Shown: positions 1 through 9,583, numbered from the stretch's first letter. The stretch is 64,000 nt of DNA from Alteraurantiacibacter hainanensis (GCF_036321025.1 NZ_JAZAPB010000002.1:186001-250000), one strand, 5' to 3'. Notes: generated by a model not told the origin, from the sequence alone. Numbers and translations: made by a program.

Positions 1-728
1 CGTGGAAGCCGGAGAAAATCGCCGCCCTCGTAACCGAATACGAAGCGGCGCTGCCCGAAGAGGGCTGGCCGAACTGGGTGCTGAGCAATCACGACCAGCC
101 ACGCATTGCCGCGCGGACGGGCTTGCGTCAGGCCCGGATCGCCGCGATGCTGCTGCTTACCCTGCGCGGCACGCCGACGCTCTACTATGGTGACGAGATC
201 GGCCTGGCCGACGTCGAGATTCCCCCCGATCGCATTCAGGATCCCTGGGCCAGGCAGGAACCGGACAGCAGCTTCAACAGGGACAAGGCGCGCACGCCGA
301 TGCAATGGTCGAGCGAGGAAAACGCGGGCTTTTCCGAAGCCGAACCCTGGCTGCCGTTGTCGCAGGACTGGCGCGATCGCAATGTCGCGGAGCTCGACGA
401 GGAGCCGGGTTCCCTGCTGCGTCTCTACAAACGCCTGCTCGCCTTCAGAAAGGAAGAGCCGGCCTTGCGGCGCGGGACATATCGCGAGATCCATGTGGAC
501 GACGCGGTTTTCGCATACGAGCGGGTGCACGAGGGCGAACGACTGGCCGTGGTGCTGAACTTTTCCGGGGACGCCGCCCCCGGCCCGCTGCTTCCCCAAC
601 CCTACCGCAATGGCAGTATCGTCTTTTCCTCCGAGGAAGATGGCGACCTGCGCAGGAGAGACGCCGCCACCCTCGATCTCCGACCCGGCGAAGGCGTCAT
701 CGTGCGGGCCGAGGAAAACCGCTCATGA
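1..728 (+). CDS. GH13 alpha-glucosidase-type glycosidase, 3' part only
   Basis: The gene enters from outside the window, so the N-terminal half of the barrel with the catalytic Asp and Glu is missing; the reading frame is open from base 3. The visible part begins just before the conserved NHDQPR motif, which carries the third GH13 carboxylate. It then reads GTPTLYYGDEIGL and ARTPMQW, which are typical of alpha-glucosidases and oligo-1,6-glucosidases, and ends in the small beta-sandwich domain. The family hydrolyses alpha-glucosidic bonds in maltose or isomaltose oligomers. The stop codon overlaps the start of the next GH13 gene (ATGA), so the two are translationally coupled. Exact substrate cannot be read from this fragment. 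Confidence 0.9.
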   Translation, partial: WKPEKIAALVTEYEAALPEEGWPNWVLSNHDQPRIAARTGLRQARIAAMLLLTLRGTPTLYYGDEIGLADVEIPPDRIQDPWARQEPDSSFNRDKARTPMQWSSEENAGFSEAEPWLPLSQDWRDRNVAELDEEPGSLLRLYKRLLAFRKEEPALRRGTYREIHVDDAVFAYERVHEGERLAVVLNFSGDAAPGPLLPQPYRNGSIVFSSEEDGDLRRRDAATLDLRPGEGVIVRAEENRS

Positions 729-2416
729 TCGAAGACCGCTGGTACAAGAACGCCGTCATCTACTCGCTTTCGCTCGACAGTTATCTCGATTCGAACGGCG
801 ACGGCGTGGGCGACTTTGCCGGTCTGCTGGACAGGGTGGATTATCTCCAGGGCCTGGGCGTGTCGGCCATATGGCTCATGCCTTTCCATCCCTCTCCGCG
901 CCGCGATCACGGATACGACGTGGCCGACTATTACGGTGTCGATCCGCGCTACGGCACGCTGGGCGATTTCGTGGAGTTGACGCAGGCGTGCCGTCAGCGC
1001 GGCATCCGCGTGATGATGGACCTCGTGCTCAACCACACCTCCATCGACCATCCCTGGTTCCAGGCGGCGATTGCCGACAAGGAAAGCAAGTACCGCGATT
1101 TCTACATCTGGTCGAAGGAACGGCCCGAAGACGCCGACGAGGGCATGATATTCCCCGGAGTGCAGGAGACCACCTGGACGTGGAACCGCCATGCGCAGGC
1201 TTACTACTTTCACAAGTTCTACGACTTCCAGCCCGACCTGAACCTCGCCAACCCGGCGGTGCGGGCCGAATTGCTCAAGATCGTCGGCTTCTGGCTGGAA
1301 CTGGGCATATCGGGTTTCCGCGTGGACGCCGTGCCATTCCTGATCGCGGAGAACGGCATCAACGTGAAGGACCCGGAACCGGCCTTCGGCTTCCTGCGGC
1401 GGCTGCGCGAGTTCGCCCAGTGGCGAAAAGGCGACGCGGTGTTCCTGGCGGAAGCCAACATCCCGCCGCAGGATTGCCTGCGCTACTTCGGCGAGGCGGG
1501 CGACCGATTGCAGATGATGTTCAACTTCCCGGTCAACCAGACGCTGTTCTACGCGCTGGCCAGCGCCGACACCCTTCCGCTGCGGGAGAAGCTTGAAGAA
1601 TCGCGCGACGTGCCCGGCACGGCGCAGTGGGCGCATTTCCTTCGCAACCACGACGAACTGGATATCGGAAGGCTGCCCAAGGAGCAGAAAGAGGCCGTCT
1701 TCGCCGCCTTCGGGCCGGAGGAGGACATGCAGCTTTACGAGCGTGGCATCCGCCGTCGCCTGGCGCCCATGCTCGGCGGCAGCCGGGCGAAACTGGAACT
1801 GGCCTATTCGCTGATGCTGACAATGCCGGGCACGCCTGTCATCCGCTACGGCGACGAGATCGGCATGGGGGAGGATCTCTCGCTGCCCGAACGCGAAGCG
1901 GCGCGCACGCCGATGCAGTGGTCGGCGGAGAAGAACGCCGGTTTCACCGTGTGCGACGAGCCGGTTCGTCCGGTTATCGACCATGGGCCCTACGGCTATC
2001 GCAAGGTGAACGTGGCCATGCAGCGCGCAAGCGAGAGCTCCTTCCTGCGCTGGACCGAGCGTATGCTGAGGATGCGCAAGGAACTGACCGAGATCGGCCA
2101 CGGCAGCTTCTCCATCCTCGATACGGAAAGCCACATCCTGGCCATGCTCTACCGGCACGAAGGCCGAATTTCCGTGTTCGCGCACAATGTCTCCGACCGG
2201 AAGGTGGAGTTCGCCGTCTCGCTGGACGATGGCGAGGACGGGGGACGTGCACTGGTATGCTTGCAGAGCAACCGCGCCATTCCGCCAGGCGAGGATGGCA
2301 GCTTCGACCTGGTGCTGGAGCCGTACGGCTATCGCTGGTTCCGCCTTGGTGGGCTTGAGGACATGATCGCCGACGATGGCCCGGCCGCGGACGTTCCGCA
2401 CCGTTCGGCGGGCTGA
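725..2416 (+). CDS. Trehalose synthase-like GH13 enzyme (maltose glucosyltransferase family)
   Basis: A 563-residue GH13 protein whose opening (WYKNAVIYSLSLDSY, then DSNGDGVGDFAGL) resembles trehalose synthase, which interconverts maltose and trehalose. The three catalytic carboxylates are present: Asp201 in GFRVDAV, Glu243 in FLAEAN and Asp310 in RNHDELD, with HGYDVADYY and the second-half YGDEIGMGE also intact. I chose ATG 725 because it overlaps the upstream stop and has GAGGAA nine bases before it; the open frame extends further upstream but has no better start. Coupling to a glucosidase fits alpha-glucan or trehalose turnover, possibly for osmotic stress. A hydrolase or another GH13 transferase activity is possible, because trehalose synthases are not separated from close relatives by these motifs alone. 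Confidence 0.85.
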   Translation: MIEDRWYKNAVIYSLSLDSYLDSNGDGVGDFAGLLDRVDYLQGLGVSAIWLMPFHPSPRRDHGYDVADYYGVDPRYGTLGDFVELTQACRQRGIRVMMDLVLNHTSIDHPWFQAAIADKESKYRDFYIWSKERPEDADEGMIFPGVQETTWTWNRHAQAYYFHKFYDFQPDLNLANPAVRAELLKIVGFWLELGISGFRVDAVPFLIAENGINVKDPEPAFGFLRRLREFAQWRKGDAVFLAEANIPPQDCLRYFGEAGDRLQMMFNFPVNQTLFYALASADTLPLREKLEESRDVPGTAQWAHFLRNHDELDIGRLPKEQKEAVFAAFGPEEDMQLYERGIRRRLAPMLGGSRAKLELAYSLMLTMPGTPVIRYGDEIGMGEDLSLPEREAARTPMQWSAEKNAGFTVCDEPVRPVIDHGPYGYRKVNVAMQRASESSFLRWTERMLRMRKELTEIGHGSFSILDTESHILAMLYRHEGRISVFAHNVSDRKVEFAVSLDDGEDGGRALVCLQSNRAIPPGEDGSFDLVLEPYGYRWFRLGGLEDMIADDGPAADVPHRSAG

Positions 2417-2420
2417 GCGA

Positions 2421-3221
2421 TCACCCGTTGCCGATGAACCCGGGATAAAGTGTCATCCCGCCGTCGATGTAGAGCGTCGTTCCGGTAACGTAGTCCGCCT
2501 CGTCACTGCATAGCCAGCCGACCGGCTTTGCCACGTCCTCGACCTCGCCGAGCCGGCCGTAGGGGATCAGTTCGAGAAGCTTTTCCGCCTGTTCCTCGTC
2601 GCTCCAAACCTCGCGATTGATGTCGGTCTTGATCGCGCCCGGCGCGATGCCGACCACGCGGATGCGGTGCGCGGCGAATTCCTGCGCCAGCGTCTTCATC
2701 AGCATGTCCACGCCGCCCTTGGCGGCGGCATAATTGACGTGGCCCGCCCAGGGCACGACATCGTGAACCGAGCTCATGCAAACGATGACGCCGGCATTGC
2801 GACGACCCTCGCCGATGCCCTGATCGACGAAGTGCCGCGCCGCCGCGCGCGCCACCAGGAATTGCCCTGTGAGGTTCACGTCGATGACCTTGCGGAACTC
2901 ATCCGCCTTCATTTCCAGCGCCGGTGCATCGATCTGGATGCCCGCGTTCGAGACGAGGATGTCGATCCGTCCGAAGCGCGCGACGGTCTCCTCCACGAGG
3001 CGCGTGGCATCGTCCTCGCTGGAAACGTCGCCGCCGATGCCGAAAGCCTTCGTGCCGCCGCGCGATATTTCGTCCGCCAGCTTTTCGGCCGGTCCGGAAT
3101 CGCTGTGCCAGTTGATCGCGACATCGGCGCCGCGCGCCGCCAGTTCGCGCGAAATCGCCTCTCCGATGCCGCTGTCGCCGCCCGTGACCAGCGCCGCGCG
3201 CCCTGTGAGATCGGCACTCAT
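2421..3221 (-). CDS. SDR-family oxidoreductase (glucose 1-dehydrogenase-like)
   Basis: A 266-residue classical short-chain dehydrogenase. The NAD(P)-binding TGGDSGIG lies near residue 12, followed by NAG, a catalytic Ser in CMSSVHD and the YxxxK pair in NYAAAKGG. Near the C-terminus it has YVTGTTLYIDGGMTLYP, typical of the glucose/ribitol dehydrogenase subgroup. The frame is open 68 codons further upstream, but the extra residues are Arg-rich and unlike the family, so I start at the ATG that gives MSADLTGRAALVTGG. It converges on the trehalose-synthase-like gene with only 4 bases between stops and diverges from the SDR-membrane fusion. The substrate is not determinable. Confidence 0.88.
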   Translation of the reverse strand: MSADLTGRAALVTGGDSGIGEAISRELAARGADVAINWHSDSGPAEKLADEISRGGTKAFGIGGDVSSEDDATRLVEETVARFGRIDILVSNAGIQIDAPALEMKADEFRKVIDVNLTGQFLVARAAARHFVDQGIGEGRRNAGVIVCMSSVHDVVPWAGHVNYAAAKGGVDMLMKTLAQEFAAHRIRVVGIAPGAIKTDINREVWSDEEQAEKLLELIPYGRLGEVEDVAKPVGWLCSDEADYVTGTTLYIDGGMTLYPGFIGNG

Positions 3222-3458
3222 GCCCCTAACGCCATTGATGAAAGCAGCGCGCGCTCGCTGCGCCGGGAATCGAGCCGCACCTGCTGGTCGACGATCGGAA
3301 CGTCGGCCGCGGATACGCTCGCAGGCGGAATGCATAATTCCGCCATGGTCCAGCGTCGCTTGCCGATCTCGGTCATGTTTGCCGAGCGAACCATGCGGCC
3401 AATAGTTCCGCAAACTTTGAAACACTTCGGCGCGCAGGCGATTGACCTAGTGAACAGC

Positions 3459-5969
3459 ATGGGAGTGCAGTTGTTGGGCGACAGGCAAGAAACCGACGCA
3501 CGCGAGGCCAAGCCCCTGCTCCTCATCACCGGAGCGGACGGCAACATCGGCCGTTCACTGGGCAAGGCGTTTTCCGAGGATTTTACCGTCGTGGGGCTCG
3601 ACCGCGACATGGATCACGAGGGCGGGCCGCCCATCGTCGAGATCGACATCACCTCTCCCCAGTCGATGAAAACCGCGCTCGAGAAGATCGGCGACGAGCA
3701 CGGGCGCAAGGTGGCCGCGGTCATCCACCTGGTCGCGTTCTTCGACTTTTCCGGCGAGCCCAGCCCGCTGTACGATCAGGTCAACGTCGAAGGAACGCGC
3801 AACCTGCTGAATGCGCTGGAAGGGTTCGAGGTAGAGCGCTTCATCTACGCCAGCACCATGCTGGTGCACGAGCCGCAGGATCCGGGCGAGCGGATCGACG
3901 AGCAGACCCCGTTCGATCCGCGCTGGGAATACCCCAAGTCCAAGAAGAAGGTGGAGGACCTGATCCGGGCCGAGGCGCAGATGCCCTATGCCATCCTGCG
4001 CCTTGCCGGCATTTACGACAGCGAGAGCGCCGTTCCTACGCTGTCCCACCAGATCGCCAGGATCTACGAGCGCAGTCCGCAATCCCACTTCTACTCCGGG
4101 CCCCTGAATGCCGGGCAGGCGATGCTTCACCGCGACGACATGGTCGATGCTATGCGGCGCACGGTGGGGCGGCGCGGCACGCTGCCACCCGATGCCGAGA
4201 TCCTCGTCGGAGAGCCGTTCGCTCCGGGATACGACACCTTGCAGGACCGGATCGGCGAACTGATCCACGGGGCGAGCGAATGGGAAACCATCAAGCTGCC
4301 CGCACCTGTCGCCAAGGTCGGCGCCGCCGCGCAGAATGCAGCCGAACCGATCGTTCCCGATGCCATCGACCAGGGCGAGAAGCCGTTCATCCAGCCGTTC
4401 ATGATCTCCATGGCGGACGATCACTACGCCCTCGACATCAAGCGCGCTGAAGACTGGCTCGGCTGGCGTCCCCGGCACCGGCTGGAAGACGAACTCCCGG
4501 CGATGGTGGCCAATCTGAAGCGCGATCCGGTCGCCTGGTACGAGCGCAACGGCATAACGCCGCCGCACTGGCTGCAGGATGCGCAGGATGAAGACGTGGA
4601 GCAGCCCGAGGCGCTGCGCGAGGACATAGAGGCGACGCGCATCGCCCAGCACCGGGCCAGCCGCTGGACCCATTTCGTCAACATCGCGCTCGCCTTCTGG
4701 CTGATGACCCAGCCACCTCTGATCGGGATCGACGATCCGCTCTATGCCTGGGCCGAGGTCGCTGCCGGCGCGGCGCTGCTGGTGACGGCCATCGCGTCGC
4801 TCAGCTGGCGACTGGCCATCGCGCGATGGCTGTCGGCGGGCATCGGGATGGTGGTGATGGCGCTGCCCGTGGTGTTCGTCACGCCGAACGCCGCTGCTTA
4901 CCTTTCGGATACGCTCGTCGGCGCGCTGGTTTTCGGCATGGCTATCGCCGCAAAGCCGGAGGTGGGAACGGCCATCATCGCACGACGACGAGAGCCCGAG
5001 ATACCGCCGGGATGGAGCTTCAACCCTTCATCCTGGACCCAGCGCCTGCCGATCATCGCTCTCGCCATCGTCGGCCTGCTGTTCTCGCGCTATCTCGCAG
5101 CCTACCAGATGGGCCACGTCGATGGCGTGTGGGAGCCGTTCTTTGCAGGCTCCGCCACGGACCCCCAGAACGGCACCGAGGAAATCATCACTTCCAGCGT
5201 CTCCGAGGCCTGGCCGGTCCCCGATGCCGCCGTGGGCGCATATACCTACATGCTCGAAATCCTGACCGGCATCGTCGGCAGCAGGGCGCGCTGGCGCACC
5301 ATGCCGTGGCTGGTGCTGGCCTTCGGACTGATGATCGTGCCGCTAGGCATCGTTTCCATCGGCTTCATCATCATCCAGCCCATCGTGATCGGCACGTGGA
5401 GCACGCTGGCCCTGATCGGCGCAGCGGCGATGCTGATCCAGATCCCCTATTCGGTGGACGAACTGGCCGCGAGCATGAGCTTCATCCGTCGCCGGGTGAA
5501 GGCAGGGAAAAGCCTGCTGCGCGTCGTGCTCTTCGGCGACACCGACGAGGGCGACCGCCTCACGCCGGTAGAACACGAATTCGAACGCCGTCCCATGACG
5601 ATAATGAAGGAAATGTGGGCGGGCGCGGTCAACCTTCCGTGGAACCTTTGGCTGGCCGGCGCCATCGGCCTGTCGTTCCTCTTCACTCGTCTCACGCTGG
5701 GAGCGCAAGGCACGCTGGCCGACGCCGATCACCTGCTCGGCTCGCTGGTGATCACGGTACTGGCCGTGGCCGCGGCGGAAGTGTGCCGCGCGGCGCGTTT
5801 CGCGCTCATCCCGCTCGGGCTGGCGCTGGCGGTGGCACCGTTCCTCTATGATGGCTCACTGGCGCATATCGTCGTCAGCGTCGTGGGCGGGCTTGCGATA
5901 GTCGCGCTGTCTTTCCCGCGCGGACGGATCGTCGAAAGCTACGGTTCGCTAGACCGGATCATCCGTTAG
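3459..5969 (+). CDS. NAD-dependent epimerase fused to SPW-like and VKOR-like membrane domains
   Basis: An 836-residue multidomain protein. Residues 1 to about 330 form an extended SDR/NAD-dependent epimerase with TGADGNIG and the YPKSK (YxxxK) catalytic pair. Around residues 400-500 there are four hydrophobic helices with SPW-repeat character (FWLMTQPPLIGI). Residues about 527-677 resemble vitamin K epoxide reductase: SRYLAAY, then TSSVSEAWPVPDAAVGAYTY, then IQPIVIGTWSTLALIG where VKOR proteins carry CxxC. The active-site cysteines are absent, and the whole protein has one cysteine, near residue 774. The C-terminal 150 residues are further membrane helices. Start codon choice is not firm; an in-frame GTG lies 9 bases upstream. 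Likely an inner-membrane protein with a cytosolic nucleotide-binding head; substrate unknown. Confidence 0.8.
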   Translation: MGVQLLGDRQETDAREAKPLLLITGADGNIGRSLGKAFSEDFTVVGLDRDMDHEGGPPIVEIDITSPQSMKTALEKIGDEHGRKVAAVIHLVAFFDFSGEPSPLYDQVNVEGTRNLLNALEGFEVERFIYASTMLVHEPQDPGERIDEQTPFDPRWEYPKSKKKVEDLIRAEAQMPYAILRLAGIYDSESAVPTLSHQIARIYERSPQSHFYSGPLNAGQAMLHRDDMVDAMRRTVGRRGTLPPDAEILVGEPFAPGYDTLQDRIGELIHGASEWETIKLPAPVAKVGAAAQNAAEPIVPDAIDQGEKPFIQPFMISMADDHYALDIKRAEDWLGWRPRHRLEDELPAMVANLKRDPVAWYERNGITPPHWLQDAQDEDVEQPEALREDIEATRIAQHRASRWTHFVNIALAFWLMTQPPLIGIDDPLYAWAEVAAGAALLVTAIASLSWRLAIARWLSAGIGMVVMALPVVFVTPNAAAYLSDTLVGALVFGMAIAAKPEVGTAIIARRREPEIPPGWSFNPSSWTQRLPIIALAIVGLLFSRYLAAYQMGHVDGVWEPFFAGSATDPQNGTEEIITSSVSEAWPVPDAAVGAYTYMLEILTGIVGSRARWRTMPWLVLAFGLMIVPLGIVSIGFIIIQPIVIGTWSTLALIGAAAMLIQIPYSVDELAASMSFIRRRVKAGKSLLRVVLFGDTDEGDRLTPVEHEFERRPMTIMKEMWAGAVNLPWNLWLAGAIGLSFLFTRLTLGAQGTLADADHLLGSLVITVLAVAAAEVCRAARFALIPLGLALAVAPFLYDGSLAHIVVSVVGGLAIVALSFPRGRIVESYGSLDRIIR

Positions 5970-6035
5970 TCGCGGGCACCAGGCGGGCGCAGCCGCGTCT
6001 GGAGATCATGCCTGGTCACCGGATCGGCGCTGTCG

Positions 6036-6701
6036 ATGCGAATGGAGAATGATTTGAACAGTGAAACCAAAGCGATGTCTTCCGTGGAAGTCCATTCCGT
6101 CTGCGACATTCTCGACCGTCTGCGCGAAGTCGCCGACAGCGAGGACAAGGTCTCGGTCGGCGACGTGCTGGATGCGATCGGAGACAGGTCCTACGGCCCG
6201 ACGCTGCTGATCCCCGCGCTGGTCGAGATCACCCCCATCGGCGGCATTCCGGGCGTGCCAACTTTCCTCGCGCTCATCATCGCCCTGACGGCGGTGCAGA
6301 TGCTGTTCGACAAGGATCACCTCTGGTTGCCCGGCTTCATCCAGAACCGCACCGTTTCGGCAAGCAAGCTGCACAAGGCAGCGGACAAGCTGAACGGCAC
6401 CGCGCGAAGGCTGGACAAGTGGTTTCACGGGCGGATGCCGCGTTTCGTCAAGCAACCCTGGCCGCGCGTGGCCGCCGTTGCGATCATCATCCTGTGCTGC
6501 ACGGTGCCGCCGCTGGAGTTCCTGCCTTTCGCCAGTACCGCACCGATGCTGGCCATCGCGGCGTTCGGGCTGGCGCTCCTGGTGCGCGACGGACTGCTGA
6601 TGCTGATAGCCCTGGGACTGAGCGCCGCCTCGCTGGCGCTGGGTGCCGGGCTGGTCGGTTCGAGCGGTTTCTGCGGCTCCGGCGGGGAGGGGGAAGGCTG
6701 A
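6036..6701 (+). CDS. exoD: Exopolysaccharide synthesis protein ExoD family
   Basis: A 221-residue membrane protein of the ExoD family, first described from rhizobia with altered exopolysaccharide and alkali sensitivity. The diagnostic block GDRSYGPTLLIPALVEITP followed by GGIPGVPTFLA is present near residues 50-75. It is followed by a charged loop and three or four C-terminal hydrophobic helices. ATG 6036 has a weak ribosome site. An in-frame TTG at 6054 has GGAG six bases upstream and could be the true start, shortening the protein by six residues. The molecular function of the family is unknown. Confidence 0.85.
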   Translation: MRMENDLNSETKAMSSVEVHSVCDILDRLREVADSEDKVSVGDVLDAIGDRSYGPTLLIPALVEITPIGGIPGVPTFLALIIALTAVQMLFDKDHLWLPGFIQNRTVSASKLHKAADKLNGTARRLDKWFHGRMPRFVKQPWPRVAAVAIIILCCTVPPLEFLPFASTAPMLAIAAFGLALLVRDGLLMLIALGLSAASLALGAGLVGSSGFCGSGGEGEG

Positions 6702-6705
6702 TCCG

Positions 6706-6987
6706 CTATCCCACCACGGCGGGCGCGAAATCGTATGCAATGCCGACGGCGGCTATCGCCAGGCCCAGCCCCGCCACGCTGGTGACAGGAGGACGCCCGG
6801 CGCATCGCCACAGCCAGAAAAGCCCCGCCGCGGCAACAAGGGTAAGCGCCAGCGCGATCCACCGCGCCGCCGGCTGATCGGGAAACACGCTGCTGGCCAC
6901 CCACAGCAGGCCGAAGTGCGCCGCCCACAGGCCAAGCGCCATGGCCAGCGTCCGGTAGTCGGTGCGGTTGCGAAAGTCCTCGTCCAT
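6706..6987 (-). CDS. Small three-helix membrane protein of oxidase locus
   Basis: A 93-residue protein with three predicted transmembrane helices (around residues 15-33, 42-62 and 70-90) after a short acidic N-terminus beginning MDEDFRNRTDYR. It begins 4 bases after the stop of the fused CoxA-CoxC gene and so is the last gene of the oxidase operon. Small membrane subunits (subunit IV or assembly peptides) are common at this position, but I do not recognise a named family. Confidence 0.7.
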   Translation of the reverse strand: MDEDFRNRTDYRTLAMALGLWAAHFGLLWVASSVFPDQPAARWIALALTLVAAAGLFWLWRCAGRPPVTSVAGLGLAIAAVGIAYDFAPAVVG

Positions 6988-6991
6988 CGCC

Positions 6992-9583
6992 TCACCCCGG
7001 AAAAAGCCGCATGACGAGCGCGAAGATCGCGCCCTGCAGTCCGATATAGCCGATGAAGCGGGTCACCACATCCAGCGTGACGCTGGTTGGCGTAGTCAGC
7101 AGTCCGCGCCCGCTGCGAAAGCCGAGGTAGAGCGCCATGATCGCCGCCACGGCAACGCCGCAGGCCTGGTAGGCTAGCATGCCGAACACCGTCGCCCCCT
7201 GCCCGCTCGCGGTGGGAAGAAGGCCAGCGGCTTCCCACCCGGTCCAGTCGAGCCAGACGGCGCCGAGCGTGCAGCCAGCCCCCAGGGCCGCGCTGAGCCA
7301 CGGCAGCTGGCCCGGAAATTCCCCCTTGGGGTGCGCGGCGAGGAAACGGCGCGAGAGCCAGGCGAGCCCGACCGCGGCCAGCGACAGCAGCGCCACCCCG
7401 ACCGTTTCGAGCATGGGCGGCGCGGCGATCCAGACTTCGGGATGGATGCCGTAGAGATAGAGATAGCTGAACAGCCCCATGAAGCCGATCATCCCCATGA
7501 CGACCAGCAGGGTGTTGAGCGCCCACCACGAGTGGCTGGAAGGGCCGGTGACGGCGATGGGCACGGTTATGCCCGCGCCGATCTCCGCCGTCTCCTGCTG
7601 GATCGGCACGTCCGTTTCCCACAGCCAGCGCAGCACGCAGGCCAGGGCCACCACTCCGCAGAAGGCGGCGAAAGCATAGCCCTGGATCGTCAGCGACAGG
7701 AAGAAGCCGGACGTGCCGACGGCCGCCGCCACCGGCCAGGGCGAAGGGCCCGGCATGATCTGCAGGTATTGCGGCTCCGCGTTGACGGGCGAGGTGATCA
7801 CGGTTTCGCGCAGTCCCGTCACGCTGTTGGGCAGGAAATAGCGCCCCTCTTTCACGTCGTCGCAGACGTCGGGATCGTCCCACAGCGGTTCGCGGCTGCG
7901 TACGAGAGGGATCGAGCGGGTGGAGTACATTCCCGTGGGCAGCCATTCCAGTGTGCCGCCGCCGTAGATGTTGCCGGCATCGTGATCGGTCGTGAAGCGG
8001 AAGGACCGGGCGAGATCGACTAGGAACAGCAGCACGCCCGCGGCGATGATGAAGGCGCCGATGGTGGATACCAGGTTGAGCAGGTCCAGCCCCCGGTCGG
8101 GCAGGTAGGTATAGACCCGTCGCGGCATGCCCATCATCCCGGTCAGGTGCATCGGCAGGAAGGTGACGTGCAAGCCGGTGAACATCAGCCAGAACACCCA
8201 TTTTCCGGTCTTCTCCGGCAGGGGGTTGCGGCTGGTCATTCCCACCCAGTGATAGAACGTCGCGAACATCGGGAACACCATGCCGCCAAGCAGCACGTAG
8301 TGCAGGTGAGCGACGATGAAGTAGGTGTCGTGCGCCTGCCAGTCGAACGGCACCATGGCCACCATCACGCCGGTGAGGCCGCCCATGGTGAAGATGACGA
8401 TGGAGCCGACGACGAACAGGGCAGGGGTGGACCAGCGTATCCTGCCCACGGCCAGTGTGGCTATCCAGCAGAACACCTGGATCCCCGCCGGCAGGCTCAC
8501 TGCCATGCTCGCGGCGCTGAAGTATCCGGTCGATACGCGCGGCATGCCGGTGGCGAACATGTGATGCGCCCACACGCCGAAGCTGATGAAGCCGGTAGCC
8601 ACCAGCGCGATGACGTTGAGGCGATAGCCCACCAGCGGGGTCTGCGCGATGCTGGCCACCATCATGCTCATCAGGCCCGCCGCCGGGAGGAAGATGATGT
8701 AGACCTCCGGGTGGCCGAAGAACCAGAACAGGTGCTGCCACAACAGAGGGTCGCCGCCGCGCGTGGGATCGAAGAACGGCCAGTTGAACGCGCGTTCCAG
8801 TTCCAGAAGCAAGGTGCCCAGGATCACGCTGGGAAAGGCGATCACGATCATCACCGCGAAGACCAGCATGGCCCAGGCGAACATCGGCATCCGGTCAAGT
8901 GTCATGCCGGGCGCACGCGTGCGCAGCACGCCGACGATGATCTCGATCGCACCGGCGATGGCGCTGATCTCGATGAAGCCGATGCCCAGCAGCCAGAAAT
9001 CGGTGTTGATCTCGGGACTGTAGGCAATCGAGGTGAGCGGCGGATACATGAACCACCCGCCATCGGGCGCGAGCCCCACGAAGATGGAGGCGAAGAAGCA
9101 CAGCCCGCCCACGAGATAGGCCCAGAACGCATAGGCAGACAGGCGTGGAAACGGCAGGTCGCGGGCGGCCAGCATCTGCGGCAACAGCATGACCCCCAGC
9201 GCCTCCACCGCCGGCACAGCGAAGAGGAACATCATCACCGTGCCGTGCATGGTGAAGAACTGGTTGTAGGTTTCCTGCGGCAGGAAGTCCTGCAACGGGG
9301 CGGCCAGCTGCACGCGCATGCCCAACGCCAGGATGCCCGCCAGCAAGAAGAACAGGAACGCCGCGGCGACGTAGAAGAAGCCGATGTAGTTGTTGTTGAC
9401 GACCGTCAGCAGTCCCCAGCCCCTGGGGTTGTCCCAGATCCGTTCCAGTTCCTCCACCTCGCCATCGGGCCGGGGGCTGTGGTCGGGGAACAGCCGATAG
9501 AGATCGTGATCGAAACCGGTTTCGGACGCGATGAGCCGGTCGCCGCCATCGTGCGGCTCGCGTCCCCCCCGCGCTTCGCTCAT
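6992..9583 (-). CDS. coxA: Cytochrome c oxidase subunit I-III fusion (caa3-type)
   Basis: An 863-residue fusion. The first about 560 residues are heme-copper oxidase subunit I: heme a ligand His113 (TMHGTVMM), HPEVY at 291-295 with the Tyr cross-linked to CuB His and Glu293, CuB His340/His341 (WAHHMF), and heme ligands His426/His428 (VAHLHYV). The last about 230 residues are a subunit III-like helical bundle. The K-pathway position normally TGIK is AGIQ here (Gln369), and the D-pathway Asp is kept (ARDLPFPRL) while its Asn partners are not. I start at the ATG overlapping the coxB stop by 4 bases; the frame runs 79 codons further but over coxB. Couples electron transfer from cytochrome c to O2 with proton pumping in the inner membrane. 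Confidence 0.95.
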   Translation of the reverse strand: MSEARGGREPHDGGDRLIASETGFDHDLYRLFPDHSPRPDGEVEELERIWDNPRGWGLLTVVNNNYIGFFYVAAAFLFFLLAGILALGMRVQLAAPLQDFLPQETYNQFFTMHGTVMMFLFAVPAVEALGVMLLPQMLAARDLPFPRLSAYAFWAYLVGGLCFFASIFVGLAPDGGWFMYPPLTSIAYSPEINTDFWLLGIGFIEISAIAGAIEIIVGVLRTRAPGMTLDRMPMFAWAMLVFAVMIVIAFPSVILGTLLLELERAFNWPFFDPTRGGDPLLWQHLFWFFGHPEVYIIFLPAAGLMSMMVASIAQTPLVGYRLNVIALVATGFISFGVWAHHMFATGMPRVSTGYFSAASMAVSLPAGIQVFCWIATLAVGRIRWSTPALFVVGSIVIFTMGGLTGVMVAMVPFDWQAHDTYFIVAHLHYVLLGGMVFPMFATFYHWVGMTSRNPLPEKTGKWVFWLMFTGLHVTFLPMHLTGMMGMPRRVYTYLPDRGLDLLNLVSTIGAFIIAAGVLLFLVDLARSFRFTTDHDAGNIYGGGTLEWLPTGMYSTRSIPLVRSREPLWDDPDVCDDVKEGRYFLPNSVTGLRETVITSPVNAEPQYLQIMPGPSPWPVAAAVGTSGFFLSLTIQGYAFAAFCGVVALACVLRWLWETDVPIQQETAEIGAGITVPIAVTGPSSHSWWALNTLLVVMGMIGFMGLFSYLYLYGIHPEVWIAAPPMLETVGVALLSLAAVGLAWLSRRFLAAHPKGEFPGQLPWLSAALGAGCTLGAVWLDWTGWEAAGLLPTASGQGATVFGMLAYQACGVAVAAIMALYLGFRSGRGLLTTPTSVTLDVVTRFIGYIGLQGAIFALVMRLFPG

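Noticed and set aside
602..2401. A 599-codon minus-strand frame opposite the GH13 genes
   Set aside because: Both GH13 genes have intact catalytic motifs on the plus strand; the minus-strand translation has no recognisable domain.
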